Origin: Sphingomonas sp. Leaf17
GTDB lineage: Bacteria > Pseudomonadota > Alphaproteobacteria > Sphingomonadales > Sphingomonadaceae
Length of the DNA: 64,000 nucleotides
Assembly: GCF_001421505.1 (NCBI RefSeq)
Contig: NZ_LMKL01000005.1
Coordinates: 320,471 to 384,470, forward strand
Direction of reading: 5' to 3'
The position numbers and the translations under genes are program-made. The notes beneath the pieces are model-generated. The model was given only the letters and a program-made list of their open reading frames with translations, had not been told where the DNA came from and did not search any database. Positions 8,943-17,841 of the stretch are shown in pieces; within the stretch, counting starts at the first letter, position 1; the number at the start of each line of letters is the position of its first letter.

Positions 8943-9617
8943 ATGGGCAACCGCATCTATGTCGCGATCGACACGCCGGACATGGCCCGCGCCAGGGCCA
9001 TCGCGACCCGCGTCCGCCACCATGTCGGCGGGATCAAGCTGGGGCTTGAATTTTTCTGCGCCAACGGAGCCGCCGGCGTCCACACGATGGCGGAGCTTGG
9101 CCTGCCGGTCTTCCTTGACCTGAAGCTGCATGACATTCCCAACACCGTCGCCAAGGCGGTGCAGGCGCTGTCCCCGCTCGCCCCCGCCATCCTGACCGTC
9201 CATGCCAGCGGCGGCCGGGCGATGCTGGAGGATGCGAAGGCGGCGGCCCCCACTGGCACGAAGGTCATCGCCGTCACGATGCTGACCAGCCTCGACGCGT
9301 CCGACCTGTCCGCCACCGGCGTCACCGGCAGCGCCCACGACCAGGTCGTTCGCCTGACCGACCTTGCGCGCGAATCCGGCATCGACGGCATCGTCTGTTC
9401 CGGCGCGGAGGTCGCGGCGGCCAAGGCGGCATGGCCGAAGGGGTTCTTCGTCGTTCCCGGCGTCCGCCCCACCGAGGCCCAAGCCGGCGACCAGAAGCGC
9501 GTCGTGACCCCGCGCGCTGCGATCGACGCCGGTGCCTCGATCCTCGTCATCGGCCGCCCCATCACCCAGGCCGATGACCCCGACGCCGCCGCCCGGGCGA
9601 TCGTCGCGACGTTGTAA
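8943..9617 (+). CDS. pyrF: Orotidine-5'-phosphate decarboxylase
   Basis: A 224-residue TIM-barrel enzyme that converts OMP to UMP, the last step of de novo pyrimidine synthesis. Seen directly: substrate Lys in GGIKLGLEFF, the catalytic D-x-K-x-x-D segment FLDLKLHDIPNT (about residues 57-68), and C-terminal phosphate-binding VVPGVRP and ILVIGRPITQA. The length is typical. It follows the LapA-like gene with a two-base gap and is separated from trpF by about 350 bases of repeat-bearing DNA. Confidence 0.96.
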   Translation: MGNRIYVAIDTPDMARARAIATRVRHHVGGIKLGLEFFCANGAAGVHTMAELGLPVFLDLKLHDIPNTVAKAVQALSPLAPAILTVHASGGRAMLEDAKAAAPTGTKVIAVTMLTSLDASDLSATGVTGSAHDQVVRLTDLARESGIDGIVCSGAEVAAAKAAWPKGFFVVPGVRPTEAQAGDQKRVVTPRAAIDAGASILVIGRPITQADDPDAAARAIVATL

Positions 9618-9971
9618 GGCGGCTCGTCGTCTCGCGGCGGCGTGGCCCTTCGCGCCGATGACGCTGGCTTTGTCTATTCCGATGTAGGGTGATGCCCCGA
9701 ACATTAGAGCCGCCTCCCCGGCGAAGGCCGGGGTCCATTCGGGAAGGCGCTCGTGATGAAGCGATGCGGGCAACAATCGGCGTTACCCGACCAGTCGCAG
9801 AGTGTTCGCAGGACATTGCCCAACCGCCCCGGTCGTTCCCCCGCGAAGGCACCGGCCCCGGGGTTCCCCGGGTTTCAGAGACAACAGCCGCCGGACATCA
9901 AAGCGTGATCCGACTCCCACGATGCCAGACCTCGACTATCCCGCCACCCGGCACCGCCCTATAGCCCCCCG
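9618..9971. repeat. Gene-free gap with GC-rich palindromic repeat units
   Basis: No credible gene is present. A hairpin CCCCGGC-GAAG-GCCGGGG sits at 9716-9733. A related GTTCCCCCGCGAAGG unit lies at about 9834-9848, followed by the imperfect palindromic run CCCCGGGGTTCCCCGGG. These resemble the short intergenic palindromes dispersed through sphingomonad chromosomes. A promoter for the trp cluster should lie near the right end, but I see no convincing boxes and no attenuator-like leader peptide. Confidence 0.6.
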
Positions 9972-10607
9972 ATGCACACCACCGCCAAGATCTGCGGGCT
10001 GTCGACGCCCGACACGCTCGACGCCGCGATCCGGAGCGGGGCGAGCCATGTCGGCTTCGTCTTCTTCCCCCCCTCCCCCCGCCACCTGACCTTCGCCCTG
10101 GCAGAGCAGCTCGCCGCGCGGGTGCCGCCGCCGGTCGCGCGGGTCGGCGTGTTCGTCGATCCGGCCGATGAACTGGTCGAACGTGCGCTGGAGTCCGGGA
10201 GCCTCGACATCCTGCAACTGCACAAGACCACGCCCGCGCGCGCCGCCGCGATCCGCGCGAAGACCGCGCGCCCGGTGTGGGCGGCGGTTGCGGTCCGCAC
10301 CCGCGCCGATCTGGCCGCCGCCGCCGGCTTTGCGGGCGCGGCCGATCGCATCCTCTACGACGCCAAGACGCCGGAGGGCGCGGCGCTGCCCGGCGGCATG
10401 GGGCTTCGTTTCGACTGGAGCCTGCTCGACGGGTTTCGCCACCCGCTTCCCTGGGCGCTGTCCGGCGGCCTCGACCCCGACAATGTCGAGCAGGCGATCG
10501 CGCGCACCCGCGCACCGATTGTCGACGTGTCGTCCGGGGTGGAGCGCGAACCCGGCGTGAAGGATACAGGCAGGATCGCCGCCTTCCTGCGCGCGGTGGC
10601 GGGATAG
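9972..10607 (+). CDS. trpF: Phosphoribosylanthranilate isomerase
   Basis: A 211-residue TIM-barrel enzyme of tryptophan synthesis that isomerises PRA to CdRP. The catalytic Cys is in KICGLSTPD (residues 6-14), VGFVFFPPSPR is the second conserved strand, the catalytic Asp region is RILYDAKTP (about 125), and the phosphate-binding end is ALSGGLDPDN...VDVSSGVE. It is the first gene of the trp run, with trpB starting 57 bases downstream. trpC and trpD are not in the window. Confidence 0.95.
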   Translation: MHTTAKICGLSTPDTLDAAIRSGASHVGFVFFPPSPRHLTFALAEQLAARVPPPVARVGVFVDPADELVERALESGSLDILQLHKTTPARAAAIRAKTARPVWAAVAVRTRADLAAAAGFAGAADRILYDAKTPEGAALPGGMGLRFDWSLLDGFRHPLPWALSGGLDPDNVEQAIARTRAPIVDVSSGVEREPGVKDTGRIAAFLRAVAG

Positions 10608-10664
10608 CCGCCGCCCCATCCAAGCAGGGGTGACACGCCCCGCGCACATGCTAAACGCGGGGGC

Positions 10665-11894
10665 ATGAACGCTCCCAATTCCTATCGCGCGCAGCCCGAC
10701 GAGCGCGGCCATTTCGGCGATTTCGGCGGCCGCTATGTGGCCGAGACGCTGATGCCGCTGGTCCTCGACCTTGAGCGCGAATATCGCGCGGCACAGGCCG
10801 ATCCCGCATTCCAGGCACAGTTCGACGACCTGCTCGAACATTATGTCGGCCGCCCCAGCCCGCTCTATTACGCCGAACGCCTGACCGAGACGCTGCGCGA
10901 AAGCGCCGAGCCGGGCATGGGCGCGCAAGTCTGGTTCAAACGCGACGAATTGAACCACACCGGCGCGCACAAGATCAACAACTGCATCGGCCAGATCCTG
11001 CTGGCGATGCGGATGGGCAAGACGCGGATCATCGCCGAAACGGGCGCGGGGCAACACGGCGTCGCGACCGCGACCGTCTGTGCGCGCTTCGGCCTCCCTT
11101 GCGTCATCTACATGGGGGCCAAGGACGTCGAGCGTCAGGCGCCCAACGTGTTCCGCATGAAGCTGCTCGGGGCCGAAGTCCGCCCCGTGACCAGCGGCGC
11201 GCACACGCTGAAGGACGCGATGAACGAGGGGATGCGCGACTGGGTCGCCAACGTCCACGACACCTTCTACATCATCGGCACCGCCGCCGGCCCGCATCCG
11301 TACCCCGAACTCGTCCGCGATTTCCAGAGCGTGATTGGCAAGGAGGCGCGCGCGCAGATGCTGGCGCGCGTCGGTCGCCTGCCCGACCTGCTGGTCGCGG
11401 CGATCGGCGGCGGATCGAACGCGATCGGCCTGTTCCACCCGTTCCTCGACGATGCCGACGTCGCGATGCTCGGCGTGGAAGCCGCCGGCCATGGTCTGGA
11501 CAAGCAACACGCCGCCAGCCTCGCCGGCGGCTTTCCCGGCATCCTGCACGGCAACAAGACCTATCTGCTGCAGGACGACGACGGCCAGATCACCGAGGCC
11601 CATTCGATCTCGGCCGGCCTCGACTATCCCGGCATCGGCCCGGAGCACGCCTGGCTGCGCGACATCGGCCGGGTGGCCTATGACAGCGCGACCGACACCG
11701 ACGCGCTCGACGCGTTCCAGCTGCTGTGCCGGACCGAGGGCATCATCCCCGCGCTGGAGCCGGCCCACGCCATCGCCGTCGTCGCGCGCAAGGCCCGCGA
11801 GATGCGACAGGACCAGATCATCCTCGCCAATCTGTGCGGTCGCGGCGACAAGGACATCTTCACCGTCGCCGAAGCGCTGGGAGCCAGGATTTGA
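10665..11894 (+). CDS. trpB: Tryptophan synthase beta chain
   Basis: A 409-residue PLP enzyme that condenses indole and serine. The PLP lysine is in [13 protein letters not shown] (about residue 103). Other hallmarks are the [12 protein letters not shown] loop, the phosphate-binding GGGSNAIG (about 247-254) and the C-terminal CGRGDKD. The length and N-terminus ([16 protein letters not shown]) are standard. A weak promoter-like pair GTGACA/CTAAAC lies just before the ATG. Its stop overlaps the TTG start of the next gene. Confidence 0.97.
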   Translation: MNAPNSYRAQPDERGHFGDFGGRYVAETLMPLVLDLEREYRAAQADPAFQAQFDDLLEHYVGRPSPLYYAERLTETLRESAEPGMGAQVWFKRDELNHTGAHKINNCIGQILLAMRMGKTRIIAETGAGQHGVATATVCARFGLPCVIYMGAKDVERQAPNVFRMKLLGAEVRPVTSGAHTLKDAMNEGMRDWVANVHDTFYIIGTAAGPHPYPELVRDFQSVIGKEARAQMLARVGRLPDLLVAAIGGGSNAIGLFHPFLDDADVAMLGVEAAGHGLDKQHAASLAGGFPGILHGNKTYLLQDDDGQITEAHSISAGLDYPGIGPEHAWLRDIGRVAYDSATDTDALDAFQLLCRTEGIIPALEPAHAIAVVARKAREMRQDQIILANLCGRGDKDIFTVAEALGARI

Positions 11895-12220
11895 GCGCAT
11901 CCCTCACCCGGTTTCGCGACGCGTTCGTGGGCGCGCTGACCGAGGCGCTGCGCGAGGCCGGTATCGCCGGATCGCCCGCGCCCACGTCCCGCATCGAACT
12001 GCACCTGCACGGCACGCACGACCTGACCATCGACGAGACGGTGTCCAATCTGTTCGTCAGCGAGGATGATTTCATCCACACGATCGACGTGACGCTGGAT
12101 CGCCACGACAATGACGGCACCCATTTCGTCGTGCGGATCGGCGACATGCGACCGGTGCCCTGGGAGCAGACCCTGTCGCCCGAAACCTTCGGCCCGTTCA
12201 ACGTGGCGACGCCGGCATGA
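11891..12220 (+). CDS. Conserved hypothetical protein inside the trp operon (DUF-type, function unknown)
   Basis: A 109-residue acidic protein placed exactly between trpB and trpA. The best start is TTG 11891, which overlaps the trpB stop as TTGA; its own stop overlaps trpA as ATGA. Both junctions point to translational coupling. The protein alternates short charged strands ([34 protein letters not shown]) and has no signal peptide or membrane segment. I do not recognise the family. Its position suggests a tryptophan-related or regulatory role, which is inference only. Confidence 0.75.
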   Translation: MSASLTRFRDAFVGALTEALREAGIAGSPAPTSRIELHLHGTHDLTIDETVSNLFVSEDDFIHTIDVTLDRHDNDGTHFVVRIGDMRPVPWEQTLSPETFGPFNVATPA

Positions 12221-13029
12221 GCCGCCTGTCCGACCGCTTCGCCGCAACGTCCGCGGAAGGCCGCGCCGCGCTCGTCACCTTCGTCACTGCGGGTGACCCG
12301 TCCGCCGCCACGACGCCGGCGATCCTCGACGCGCTGGTCGCCGGCGGGGCCGACGTGATCGAACTGGGCATGCCTTTCACCGATCCGATGGCCGATGGAC
12401 CCGCGATCCAGGCCGCCAATATCCGCAGTCTCGCCGCCGGCATCACCACCGCCGCGATCCTTGCCATCGCCACCGATTTCCGTGCGCGCCACCCGGCCGT
12501 GCCGCTGGTCCTGATGGGCTATGCCAACCCGATGCTGCGGCGCGGGGCCGACTGGTTCGCCACCGCCGCCGCCGCCGCCGGGGTCGACGGCGTGATCTGC
12601 GTCGACGTGTCGCCGGAGGAGGACGATTCGCTTGGGCCGGCCCTGCGCGCAGCCGGCATCGACCTGATCCGCCTCGCCACGCCCACCACCGACGCCGCGC
12701 GCCTGCCGGTCGTGCTCGATGGGGCCAGCGGCTTCGTCTATTATGTCTCGGTCGCCGGCATCACCGGGTTGCAGCAGGCCGCGCAGACCTCGATCGACGA
12801 CGCCGTCGCCCGGCTGAAGGCCGCGACCGACCTGCCGGTCGCGGTCGGTTTCGGCGTTCGCACGCCCGAACAGGCCGGTGCGATCGGCCGCGTCGCCGAT
12901 GGCGTCGTCGTCGGCTCGGCGATCGTCGATCTCGTCGCGGCGCACGGTACGCAAGCCCCCGCCGCCATCACACCCTATATCCAGAGCCTCGCCGAAGCGC
13001 TTGTTTCGGCGCGAAAGGTTTCCCAATGA
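12217..13029 (+). CDS. trpA: Tryptophan synthase alpha chain
   Basis: A 270-residue TIM-barrel enzyme that releases indole from indole-3-glycerol phosphate for TrpB. The catalytic Glu is in [16 protein letters not shown] (about residue 48) and the catalytic Asp is in the substrate loop (Asp of [13 protein letters not shown], about 130-142). The phosphate site GFGVRTPEQ lies near residue 210. It overlaps the preceding orf and accD by ATGA at both ends, so it sits in a tightly coupled operon. Confidence 0.96.
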   Translation: MSRLSDRFAATSAEGRAALVTFVTAGDPSAATTPAILDALVAGGADVIELGMPFTDPMADGPAIQAANIRSLAAGITTAAILAIATDFRARHPAVPLVLMGYANPMLRRGADWFATAAAAAGVDGVICVDVSPEEDDSLGPALRAAGIDLIRLATPTTDAARLPVVLDGASGFVYYVSVAGITGLQQAAQTSIDDAVARLKAATDLPVAVGFGVRTPEQAGAIGRVADGVVVGSAIVDLVAAHGTQAPAAITPYIQSLAEALVSARKVSQ

Positions 13030-13880
13030 GCTGGCTCAACAGCGTCCGCAACGTCCTGTCCTTCGTCTCCAAGAAGGAGACACCCGAAAATCTCTGGCAC
13101 AAGTGCAAGGGCTGCGGGCAGATGATCTTTATCCGCGAGCTGGAGGAGAACGCCTATGTCTGCCCGAAATGCGATCATCACGATCGCATCGGGCCGAAGG
13201 AGCGGTTCCGCCAGTTGTTCGATGAAAATAGCTGTGCCGAGCTGCCCGCGCCGAAGGTGCCCGAGGATCCGCTGAAGTTCCGCGATTCCAAACGCTATGT
13301 CGACCGGCTGAAGGCTGCGCGCGCCGCGAACAGCGAATCCGACGCGCTGGTCAACGCGCGCGGCACGATTCTGGGTAACCGCGTCGTCGTCGGCGTGCAG
13401 GATTTCGGCTTCATGGGCGGGTCGATGGGCCTTGCCGTCGGCGAGGCGTTCATCCGCGGTGTCGAGGCGGCGATCGCCGACCGCTGCCCCTATGTCATCT
13501 TCACCGCCTCGGGCGGCGCGCGGATGCAGGAGGGGATCCTCAGCCTGATGCAGATGCCGCGCAGCACCGTCGCGATCCAGATGCTGCACGACGCCGGCCT
13601 GCCCTATATCGTCGTGCTGACTGACCCGACCTCGGGCGGCGTCATGGCGGCCTATGCGATGCTCGGCGACGTTCAGATCGCCGAGCCGAAGGCGACCCTG
13701 GCCTTCACCGGTCGCCGTGTCATCGAAAGCACGATCCGCGAAAAGCTGCCGGAGGATTTCCAGACGTCGGAATATTATCTCGATCACGGCCTGATCGACA
13801 TGGTCGTCCACCGCCACGACCTGCGCGAACGACTGGCCACCGTGGTCGGCTACCTCTGCGGCGACCGCAAGGCGGCCTGA
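13026..13880 (+). CDS. accD: Acetyl-CoA carboxylase carboxyltransferase subunit beta
   Basis: A 284-residue subunit of the carboxyltransferase that makes malonyl-CoA with AccA. An N-terminal four-cysteine zinc ribbon (Cys27, 30, 46, 49: CKGCG...CPKCDHH) is followed by the crotonase-like domain with [11 protein letters not shown] and [11 protein letters not shown]. It overlaps trpA by ATGA. The trpA-accD-folC order is common in alphaproteobacteria and links amino-acid and fatty-acid synthesis on one transcript. Confidence 0.96.
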   Translation: MSWLNSVRNVLSFVSKKETPENLWHKCKGCGQMIFIRELEENAYVCPKCDHHDRIGPKERFRQLFDENSCAELPAPKVPEDPLKFRDSKRYVDRLKAARAANSESDALVNARGTILGNRVVVGVQDFGFMGGSMGLAVGEAFIRGVEAAIADRCPYVIFTASGGARMQEGILSLMQMPRSTVAIQMLHDAGLPYIVVLTDPTSGGVMAAYAMLGDVQIAEPKATLAFTGRRVIESTIREKLPEDFQTSEYYLDHGLIDMVVHRHDLRERLATVVGYLCGDRKAA

Positions 13881-13906
13881 GCCCCCGTCCGCCTGCAAAG
13901 CGCGCC

Positions 13907-15223
13907 ATGCCAGACCACGCCAGCTCTACCGACGCCGCCGTCCAGACGCAGCTCGACCGGCTGTGGTCGCTGTCCCCCGGCGCGGATGTGCTGGGGCTGG
14001 ACCGCATCACCCGGCTGCTGGCGCGGCTGGGCGACCCGCATCACCGCCTGCCGCCGGTGTTCCACGTCGCCGGCACCAACGGCAAGGGGTCGACCTGTGC
14101 CTTCCTGCGCGCGGCGCTGGAGGCGGCGGGTCATGCCGTCCATGTCTATTCCAGCCCGCATCTGGTGCGCTTCAACGAACGGATCCGTCTGGCCGGCCAT
14201 CTGATCGACGACGCCGCGCTGGCCGCGCTGCTGGCGGAGGTGCTGGACCATGCCGACGGCATCGGCGCGAGCTTTTTCGAGATCACGACCGCCGCCGCGT
14301 TCCTCGCCTTTTCACGCATCCCCGCCGCCGCCTGCATCATCGAGGTCGGGCTTGGTGGCCGGCTGGATGCCACCAACGTCATCGCCGACCCGCTGGTCAC
14401 CGGCATCGCCGCGCTGGGCATCGACCATCAGGCGTTCCTGGGCGACACGCTGATCGAAATCGCCGGCGAAAAGGCCGGCATCGCCAAGCCGGGCGTGCCG
14501 CTGGTCACCATGGCCTATCCGCCCGACCTGACCGCCATCATCGCCGACGTCGCCGCTAGCGCAGGCGCGACCGTCATCGCGCAAGGCTCCGGCTGGACGC
14601 TGGAGACGGCGGCCACGACCCTGCGCTATGCCGATTCCGGGTTCGCGCTGGTCGCCGATCGGCCGCGCATGGCCGGCGCACACCAGTCTGAAAACTACGC
14701 GCTCGCCATCGCGATGCTGCGGCATCAGGGGCGGCTGTCGGTGCCCGAGGCGGCGATGCGCGCGGCGGCGGACTGGACGCACTGGCCGGCGCGGATGCAG
14801 CGTCTGGCACCGGGACCGTTGCGCGACCTGTTGCCAGCGGAAACGACGCTGTGGCTGGACGGCGCGCACAATCCGTCCGCTGCCGCGCCCGTTGCGACCG
14901 CCCTGCGCGATGCCGCCCCCGGCGGTCGCGCCGTCGCCATCCTCGGCATGCTGGCGAACAAGGATGCCGGGGCGGTCATCGCCCTGCTCGCCCCGGCGCT
15001 GTCGGCACTCGTCGCGGTCCCGGTTCCCGGCCACGCTCATCATGCGCCCGAAGCACTGGCGGCCCTGGCCAATCGCCACGGTCTGCCCGCCACGACCGCC
15101 CCCGACATCGCCGACGCGCTGTCGCAGATCGCCGCCGCCCCCGCACCGGACGCCGTCCTGATCGCAGGCTCGCTCTACCTCGCCGGTGAGGCGCTCCGCG
15201 CGAACGACGAGAGTCCGACCTGA
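13907..15223 (+). CDS. folC: Bifunctional folylpolyglutamate synthase/dihydrofolate synthase
   Basis: A 438-residue Mur-ligase-type enzyme that adds glutamate to dihydropteroate and folates. The P-loop is HVAGTNGKGSTCAF (about residues 50-63), followed by VYSSPHLVRFNERIR and the conserved EVGLGGRLDATN segment (about 146-157), then the C-terminal WLDGAHNP motif (about 323). It starts 26 bases after accD and probably ends the trp-acc-fol transcript. Confidence 0.95.
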   Translation: MPDHASSTDAAVQTQLDRLWSLSPGADVLGLDRITRLLARLGDPHHRLPPVFHVAGTNGKGSTCAFLRAALEAAGHAVHVYSSPHLVRFNERIRLAGHLIDDAALAALLAEVLDHADGIGASFFEITTAAAFLAFSRIPAAACIIEVGLGGRLDATNVIADPLVTGIAALGIDHQAFLGDTLIEIAGEKAGIAKPGVPLVTMAYPPDLTAIIADVAASAGATVIAQGSGWTLETAATTLRYADSGFALVADRPRMAGAHQSENYALAIAMLRHQGRLSVPEAAMRAAADWTHWPARMQRLAPGPLRDLLPAETTLWLDGAHNPSAAAPVATALRDAAPGGRAVAILGMLANKDAGAVIALLAPALSALVAVPVPGHAHHAPEALAALANRHGLPATTAPDIADALSQIAAAPAPDAVLIAGSLYLAGEALRANDESPT

Positions 15224-15230
15224 CTCCTAG

Positions 15231-15250
15231 TTGCTATTGACTTGCAATAA
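15231..15250. promoter_or_regulatory. Possible Fur/Irr-type site: TATTG-N5-CAATA
   Basis: Within the short gap after folC, TATTG and CAATA form an inverted repeat around ACTTG (15235-15249), preceded by TTGC. The AT-rich motif resembles alphaproteobacterial Fur-family boxes of the ATTGC/GCAAT type. It lies 44 bases before the next start codon, a suitable place for repression. The match is by eye only. Confidence 0.4.
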
Positions 15251-15293
15251 CGAACAGGCGACCTTGCGCGAGCCACTCGCGGAGTTTCGTTGC

Positions 15294-15746
15294 ATGTCCC
15301 CCACGTCCACCCCAATCCCTACCCCAGCCACGACTCTTGTCGGCCTGTTGCCGCACACCCTGCCGACCTGTCCCAATGCCCGGATCGTGCTGTTCGCGGT
15401 GCGCCGGATGGGCGCGTGCGGCCTGAACGACGCACGCGCCGGCCACACGCTGTTCACCGCCTTCGGTCAGGATTTCCGCCGCCCGCTGGTGCTGCTCCGC
15501 GCGCTGATGGCCGACCTTGCCGGCACCGCCGCCGGCCCGATCGCCATCGCGCCGTGCTGCTGCGCGCGCATGACAGCGGCGGAAAGCGCCTTGCTGACCA
15601 TCATCGGCCGGGTCGAAACCATGCCGGAAACGGCCCGCTACCTCCTGTCGGACCTGCTCGGCGTTCGCCGGGTCGACGGCGTACTGGCCAGCGCGGCGGC
15701 GGTGGCGATGGCCTTCGCCGATGCGGGCCGCCCGGTCGGCGGGTAG
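15294..15746 (+). CDS. Small conserved protein with a CCC motif (probably the DUF6628 family)
   Basis: A 150-residue protein. After a Pro/Thr-rich start it contains GLLPHTLPTCPNARIVLFAVRRMG (its hallmarks are LLPHTLPTCPN and RRMGACG), a predicted helical segment and APCCCARMT near residue 87. Clustered cysteines suggest metal or cofactor binding, but no function is known to me. I believe this matches a sphingomonad domain of unknown function, DUF6628. An upstream TTG (15231) would fall inside the palindrome, so ATG 15294 is preferred. A Fur-like site upstream hints at iron control. Confidence 0.72.
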   Translation: MSPTSTPIPTPATTLVGLLPHTLPTCPNARIVLFAVRRMGACGLNDARAGHTLFTAFGQDFRRPLVLLRALMADLAGTAAGPIAIAPCCCARMTAAESALLTIIGRVETMPETARYLLSDLLGVRRVDGVLASAAAVAMAFADAGRPVGG

Positions 15747-15791
15747 GGTTTGTCTGAAAACCGCTGCTCGCGCGTCTTGCGGCTCAGCCTC

Positions 15792-17117
15792 TCAAGTAGC
15801 ACCCGGCTGGCGCACGGCCGAGACGACGAACCCGCGCCGCCACAAGATCCAGAGCAGAGCCAGTCCGGGTAGCGCCATAACCATCGTCAGCAGCCAGAAG
15901 CCCGCCCAGCCAAGGGCCTCGGCCGCATAGCCCGACGGCGTCGACAACCAAGTCCGGCCCATCGCGGCGAACGACGACAGCAGCGCGAATTGCGTAGCGG
16001 TATAGGCAATATTGGACAGGCCCGACAGATAGGTGACGAACACCGTCAGCCCGATGCCGCTCGTCACCTGTTCGGTTGCGACGGCGATCGTCAGCCATGT
16101 CAGCGAATGCCCGTGCCACGCCAGAATAACAAACGCGAGGTTGCTCACCATCATCAGCACGCCCGACACAAACAGTGCTCGGCCCATGCCCAACCATGCC
16201 ATAAACGGAGCCGCTAGCGCAGTGCCGAAGATCAGGCCCCAGAAGCCTACAACCTTGTTTATCGCGAGAAATTCCGTGTCGCTGAACTTCAGATCGACGA
16301 TCATGGGGTTGAGCATAACCTGCCCCATCGCATCACCCAACTTGTAGATCAACACGAACAGCAGGATGAGCAGCGCGCCGCGCCGACTGAAGAATTCGCG
16401 GAATGGCCCCACGACGGTATCGCCCAGCCATGCGCCGATGCCGCGATCGCCGATTGTGGTGACGGTGCGTTCGTGTAGCCCCGGCCCGGCCAGCAGCGCG
16501 GCAACGATCGCAGGCAGCACGCACAGGCTGGTCAAACCGTAACCCAGCGCCCAGCCAAGGTTCAGCCCCTGTGGTGAGGCGATGGCAATGGTGCCCACGC
16601 CCGCGGCAAAATTGCCGAGCCGATAACCGAACTGGTTATTGGCGGTGCCGTGCGGCAATTCGGCTTCGGGTAGGATTTCGATACGATACGCATCGATAAC
16701 GATATCCTGCGTCGCAGATAGGAAGGCGGTGAGAATCGCCCAGAACGCGAATACTCCTAGATGCCGAGCCGGATCACTGGCACCCAGCATCCAGACCGCG
16801 CCGAATAGTAATGCTTGGATGAGAAACAGCCACGCCCGCCGCTGCCCGAAAACATTTGCCATCAGCGGCAGTCGGATGCGGTCGATGAACGGTGCCCACA
16901 AGAATTTTAGCGTGTATGGCGTGGTAAGACCTACCGCAAAGCCGATCGTCTTCTTGTCGATTCCCTCACGCGCCAGCCAGAAGGTCATCGTGCCAAGCAG
17001 AAGCGTCAGCGGAAAACCGCTGGATATGCCAAGCATCAGCGCGGCCAGTGGCCTGGGACGCAAATAGGGTGCGAGCGTCGCGAGAAGACCAGTGCGGGCG
17101 GGAAGCGTAGCGGACAT
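15792..17117 (-). CDS. AmpG-family muropeptide MFS transporter
   Basis: A 441-residue permease with at least twelve hydrophobic segments. The early MLGISSGFPLTLLLGTMTFW and the LKFLWAPFIDRI loop are hallmarks of AmpG, the inner-membrane importer of GlcNAc-anhydro-muropeptides in cell-wall recycling. DIVIDAYRIEIL near residue 140 is another family signature. ATG 17117 is preceded by GGGGA; an upstream ATG at 17144 is possible. No beta-lactamase or ampR gene is nearby, so the role here is probably recycling rather than induction. Confidence 0.88.
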   Translation of the reverse strand: MSATLPARTGLLATLAPYLRPRPLAALMLGISSGFPLTLLLGTMTFWLAREGIDKKTIGFAVGLTTPYTLKFLWAPFIDRIRLPLMANVFGQRRAWLFLIQALLFGAVWMLGASDPARHLGVFAFWAILTAFLSATQDIVIDAYRIEILPEAELPHGTANNQFGYRLGNFAAGVGTIAIASPQGLNLGWALGYGLTSLCVLPAIVAALLAGPGLHERTVTTIGDRGIGAWLGDTVVGPFREFFSRRGALLILLFVLIYKLGDAMGQVMLNPMIVDLKFSDTEFLAINKVVGFWGLIFGTALAAPFMAWLGMGRALFVSGVLMMVSNLAFVILAWHGHSLTWLTIAVATEQVTSGIGLTVFVTYLSGLSNIAYTATQFALLSSFAAMGRTWLSTPSGYAAEALGWAGFWLLTMVMALPGLALLWILWRRGFVVSAVRQPGAT

Positions 17118-17285
17118 TCCCCGACCATAGCGCGATCGTCGCATAGTGGAAGCCGCGCCATATACCGAGGAAGAAAGCCAGCGATACCTTATCGCGGATC
17201 AGCCTTAACCGGAACGCGTCAGGTTACAATCGCCCGCACTCTTTCGTAACGTGCGCGCTTTTTCCCGACGCGCCTCACCCCGACC

Positions 17286-17708
17286 TCACGCAAACAGCTT
17301 CAGGCCCGACGGAAGGCGCTTGGGGGTCTTGCCGTCCTTCGTCATCTCGATCGCCTCGATCGCGCCGATCAGGTCACGCGGCTGATATGGCTTCGACAGG
17401 CAACCAGCGGCAAAGGACTCCGCGCCCCCCGGCCACTGCCCGGTCACGAACAGGACGGGAATGGCCCGGGCAAAGGCCGCGCGCGCGACGTCGATGCCCG
17501 ATCCATCGGCCAGCGTCAGGTCGACCAGCACCAAGTCGATCGACCGGCCATCGGCGATCGCCGCCACCGCATCGGCGACGCGGTCGACCGTCTTGACGAT
17601 CTCGAACCCCGCCTCCGACAGAAAATGCTCGGAATCGAACGCCACCAGGGGTTCGTCCTCCACCAGCAACAATCGCGTGATCGTCCGCTTCCTGCGCCCG
17701 AACAACAT
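17286..17708 (-). CDS. Single-domain response regulator (CheY-like receiver)
   Basis: A 140-residue lone receiver domain. The acidic pocket is in LLLVEDEP (Glu17-Asp18-Glu19), the phospho-acceptor is Asp63 in LVLVDLTLADGSG, the switch Thr is in LFVTGQ (Thr89) and the conserved Lys is in CLSKPY (Lys106). There is no output domain, so it should act by protein interaction or phosphotransfer. No histidine kinase is adjacent. ATG 17708 has a good GGGGA ribosome site; the longer open frame upstream is antisense to the pseudouridine synthase gene. The two genes are divergent. Confidence 0.88.
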   Translation of the reverse strand: MLFGRRKRTITRLLLVEDEPLVAFDSEHFLSEAGFEIVKTVDRVADAVAAIADGRSIDLVLVDLTLADGSGIDVARAAFARAIPVLFVTGQWPGGAESFAAGCLSKPYQPRDLIGAIEAIEMTKDGKTPKRLPSGLKLFA

Positions 17709-17841
17709 GGTATTTCCCCAATGCAACGCGCCCCTGTGGACCCGTTCCGTCACGCTAAACGCACCGTACCCGAAACGGTCGCATGGCGGCACGGTCAAAA
17801 TATGTCGGACGACGCCGCATTTCGGCTGTATCAGGGCGATT

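Noticed and set aside
9618..9971. trp attenuator or leader peptide before trpF
   Set aside because: No short frame with Trp codons followed by alternative hairpins was found. The hairpins present are dispersed repeat units.
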